Assembly (NCBI GenBank): GCA_022572335.1
Contig: JACZWD010000134.1
Coordinates: forward strand, 1 to 7,442
DNA length: 7,442 nt
Reading direction: 5' to 3'
DNA from: Pseudomonadota bacterium
GTDB lineage: Bacteria; Pseudomonadota; Alphaproteobacteria; Rhodospirillales; 2-02-FULL-58-16
How positions within the stretch are numbered: position 1 is the stretch's first letter; every line of letters starts with the position of its first letter. The position numbers were made by a program, and so were the translations under genes. Of this stretch, positions 6,431 to 7,442 are shown piece after piece. The notes beneath the pieces were generated by a model. The model worked only from the letters and a program-made list of their open reading frames with translations, searched no databases and had not been told where the DNA came from.

Positions 6431-7173
6431 GGGCGGTCGTCGGCGAGGAAGTCCCGCGCCCGCGGGGCGATATCCGGGTGGTGTTTTTCCAAGAGGGCGA
6501 GGGCGCGCTGGGCGAGATCCAAATCGCCGCCCCATTTCCCCACCTGGACGGCGAGGCGCAGAACCCGCCTGTCGGCCGGGACAACGCCGAGCAACCAGTC
6601 CAGGTGCGGCACCGCCGCCCCATCGCGACGGGAGAAATCCAGAATGACGGCGAGCCCGAGCCGCGAATTGATGGCGTTGGGGTCCTGTTCCAGGGCGCGC
6701 TCGAACATGGCGACGGAGTCGTCGACGCGCCGGGCCCTGCCGAAAAACTGGCCGGCGAGGTCGAACAGCTGGCGGTTCCCGCTCGCCACGCACGACTCGG
6801 CGATGGCGTCGCCGAGCGCGGCCTCGGCCGGGCCCCGGCGCCGCCGCGCCTGTTCCAGCGCCTCGATGCATTTCCGGTAGTGGACGCCGAGAGCGCGGCT
6901 GGCGTCGGCGTACTCCGGTCCGCTGCGGGCGCGCAGGACGGCCAGTTGGGTGGCCCCGATGGCCTCTTGCCGCCCTTCGCCGCCGGAGGTGACGATGCCG
7001 ACCAGCCGCCCGGCGCCGTCCCGGGCCGAAATCACCAGATCGGCGCCTTCGACCATGGCGCGGATGACGTCGGGCCTGTCCACGGGGCGGCGCGCCGCCA
7101 GGCCGGAACGCTTCAGCAGGTCGACGAACTCCTCGGCCGCCAGGCTATCCTCGATGGCGTAGGTGACGGTCAT
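6409..7173 (-). CDS. Chimeric protein: truncated GNAT N-terminus joined to a TPR-like helical domain
   Basis: This 254-residue cytoplasmic protein has no signal peptide or membrane segment. Residues 1-62 (MTVTYAIEDSLAAEEFVDLL, then RRPVDRP, then ADLVISARDGAGRLVGIV) closely resemble the first strand-helix-helix-strand-strand half of small GNAT acetyltransferases. The acetyl-CoA loop (Q/R-x-x-G-x-G/A) and everything after it are missing, so acetyltransferase activity is unlikely. From about 70 onward the protein is helical and Ala/Arg/Leu-rich. Residues 137-233 look like two or three TPR-type helix pairs, for example DDSVAMFERALEQDPNAINS and then LDLAQRALALLEKHHPD. A TPR module usually binds partner proteins. 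The tail is Pro/Gly-rich. The frame stays open across the junction and no GNAT remainder was seen in other frames, which argues against a simple frameshift. The ATG at 7173 has no strong Shine-Dalgarno. An upstream mini-ORF ends in ATGA overlap with it. The specific role is unknown. Confidence 0.8.
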   Translation of the reverse strand: MTVTYAIEDSLAAEEFVDLLKRSGLAARRPVDRPDVIRAMVEGADLVISARDGAGRLVGIVTSGGEGRQEAIGATQLAVLRARSGPEYADASRALGVHYRKCIEALEQARRRRGPAEAALGDAIAESCVASGNRQLFDLAGQFFGRARRVDDSVAMFERALEQDPNAINSRLGLAVILDFSRRDGAAVPHLDWLLGVVPADRRVLRLAVQVGKWGGDLDLAQRALALLEKHHPDIAPRARDFLADDRPPPGPPG

Positions 7174-7247
7174 GTCATCAATCGTCCAGGTGGGTGTTGA
7201 AACGGCGGTCGCACCGGGCCCCCTGCCGGGCTAAACGCGGCCGACAT
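7170..7247 (-). CDS. Possible 25-residue leader ORF overlapping the chimera start
   Basis: An ATG at 7247 is preceded by AGGA nine bases upstream. It opens a 25-codon frame (MSAAFSPAGGPV, then RPPFQHPPGRLMT) whose TGA overlaps the next gene's ATG as ATGA. Such overlaps usually couple translation, and the chimera lacks its own good ribosome site, which makes a leader role plausible. The frame stays open upstream to further ATGs at 7277 and 7361. The peptide is Pro-rich with no known domain. It lies in a divergent promoter region, so it may be chance. Confidence 0.25.
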   Translation of the reverse strand: MSAAFSPAGGPVRPPFQHPPGRLMT

Positions 7248-7323
7248 ATTATTTTTTCCTGATATTTCCTCTTTCATGCCTACCATCCCTCGACTCCTAA
7301 TGTATTCGCCCAGGCCCGTAGGG

Positions 7324-7352
7324 GTTCTTTTAACGCCGTGGCGATTTATACT
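7324..7352 (+). promoter_or_regulatory. Putative sigma-70-like promoter of the gene at 7360
   Basis: TATACT at 7347-7352 matches the -10 consensus at five of six bases, in an AT-richer setting. The -35 position (GTTCTT at 7324-7329, 17-base spacer) is poor. Transcription would start about 7358-7360, at or next to the ATG. That implies either a leaderless message or use of the second ATG at 7381. Confidence 0.3.
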
Positions 7353-7359
7353 CATAACC

Positions 7360-7442
7360 ATGTCGCGGATAAGAAAAAAAATGCCCTTGGCGGCCTTGTT
7401 GGCCCCCCTGTTGTGGGCCGTTGTTGTCCTCTCGCCTTCGCT
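7360..7442 (+). CDS. Start of an exported protein, partial (runs off right edge)
   Basis: Twenty-seven codons are visible, beginning MSRIRKKMPLAALL and continuing APLLWAVVVLSPS. This is a textbook Sec signal peptide: basic n-region R3, R5, K6, K7 and a hydrophobic core from about residue 9 to 24. The mature protein lies outside the window, so its function is unknown. A second in-frame ATG at 7381 has GGATAAGA-like sequence upstream but would drop the basic n-region, so I prefer 7360. No clear Shine-Dalgarno precedes 7360, and a -10-like TATACT ends eight bases before it. The gene is divergent from the GNAT-TPR chimera. Confidence 0.6.
   Translation, partial: MSRIRKKMPLAALLAPLLWAVVVLSPS

Noticed and set aside
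5010..6623. A 537-codon open frame on minus, antisense to the peptidase
   Set aside because: Low-complexity Arg/Gly/Ala/Val sequence with no fold signature. The plus frame carries the complete S8 triad.
6940..7000. A frameshift breaking a full GNAT gene
   Set aside because: No GNAT continuation (acetyl-CoA loop) was seen in the other minus frames, and the present frame stays open for another 190 codons with TPR-like content.
7174..7290. A frame ending ...DRRFNTHLDD just upstream of the chimera, considered as the tail of another gene
   Set aside because: It has no start codon, is closed by a TGA about 30 codons upstream, and runs through AT-rich non-coding-like DNA.

Overview
The window comes from a high-GC bacterium with Gram-negative cell architecture. 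A periplasmic diheme peroxidase, a transmembrane hybrid-free sensor kinase and two proteins with secretion signals all fit a proteobacterium. The codon style and the peroxidase and kinase families suggest an alphaproteobacterium of the Rhodospirillales kind, but that is an impression and not a placement.

Left part, about 1-4690, minus strand: a tight three-gene operon read right to left. It starts with a membrane-targeted diheme cytochrome c peroxidase (CCP/MauG family). Next is a 1096-residue membrane sensor histidine kinase with an extracytoplasmic all-helical sensor, four PAS domains, HisKA and HATPase_c. Last is a receiver-only response regulator of the Rcp1 type, cut by the left edge. 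The peroxidase stop and kinase start share four bases (ATGA). Only six bases separate the kinase stop from the regulator start, and the regulator's strong Shine-Dalgarno lies inside the end of the kinase gene. The layout implies coordinated synthesis of a periplasmic peroxide/redox enzyme and a signalling relay. A functional link between them is inference.

Middle, about 4690-5057: a divergent intergenic region with no convincing gene. It holds two GC-rich inverted repeats, a pair of 9-base direct repeats 18 bases apart, and a TTGACA hexamer without a good -10 partner.

Right part: a secreted subtilisin-family (S8) serine peptidase on plus (5058-6395) converges, with a 13-base gap, on a minus-strand gene (6409-7173). 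That gene looks like the front half of a GNAT acetyltransferase joined to a TPR-like helical domain. A short AT-richer divergent region (7174-7359) follows. It may contain a tiny ORF overlapping the chimera's start, and a -10-like box next to a plus-strand gene that starts at 7360. That gene begins with a clear signal peptide and runs off the right edge.

The most interesting points are the peroxidase-kinase translational coupling, isoleucine at the position of the peroxidase distal haem ligand, the GNAT-TPR chimera, the AT-rich patch at the kinase's second membrane segment, and the near-identical DNA repeats linking its PAS domains. No mobile element, CRISPR array, tRNA or rRNA was seen.
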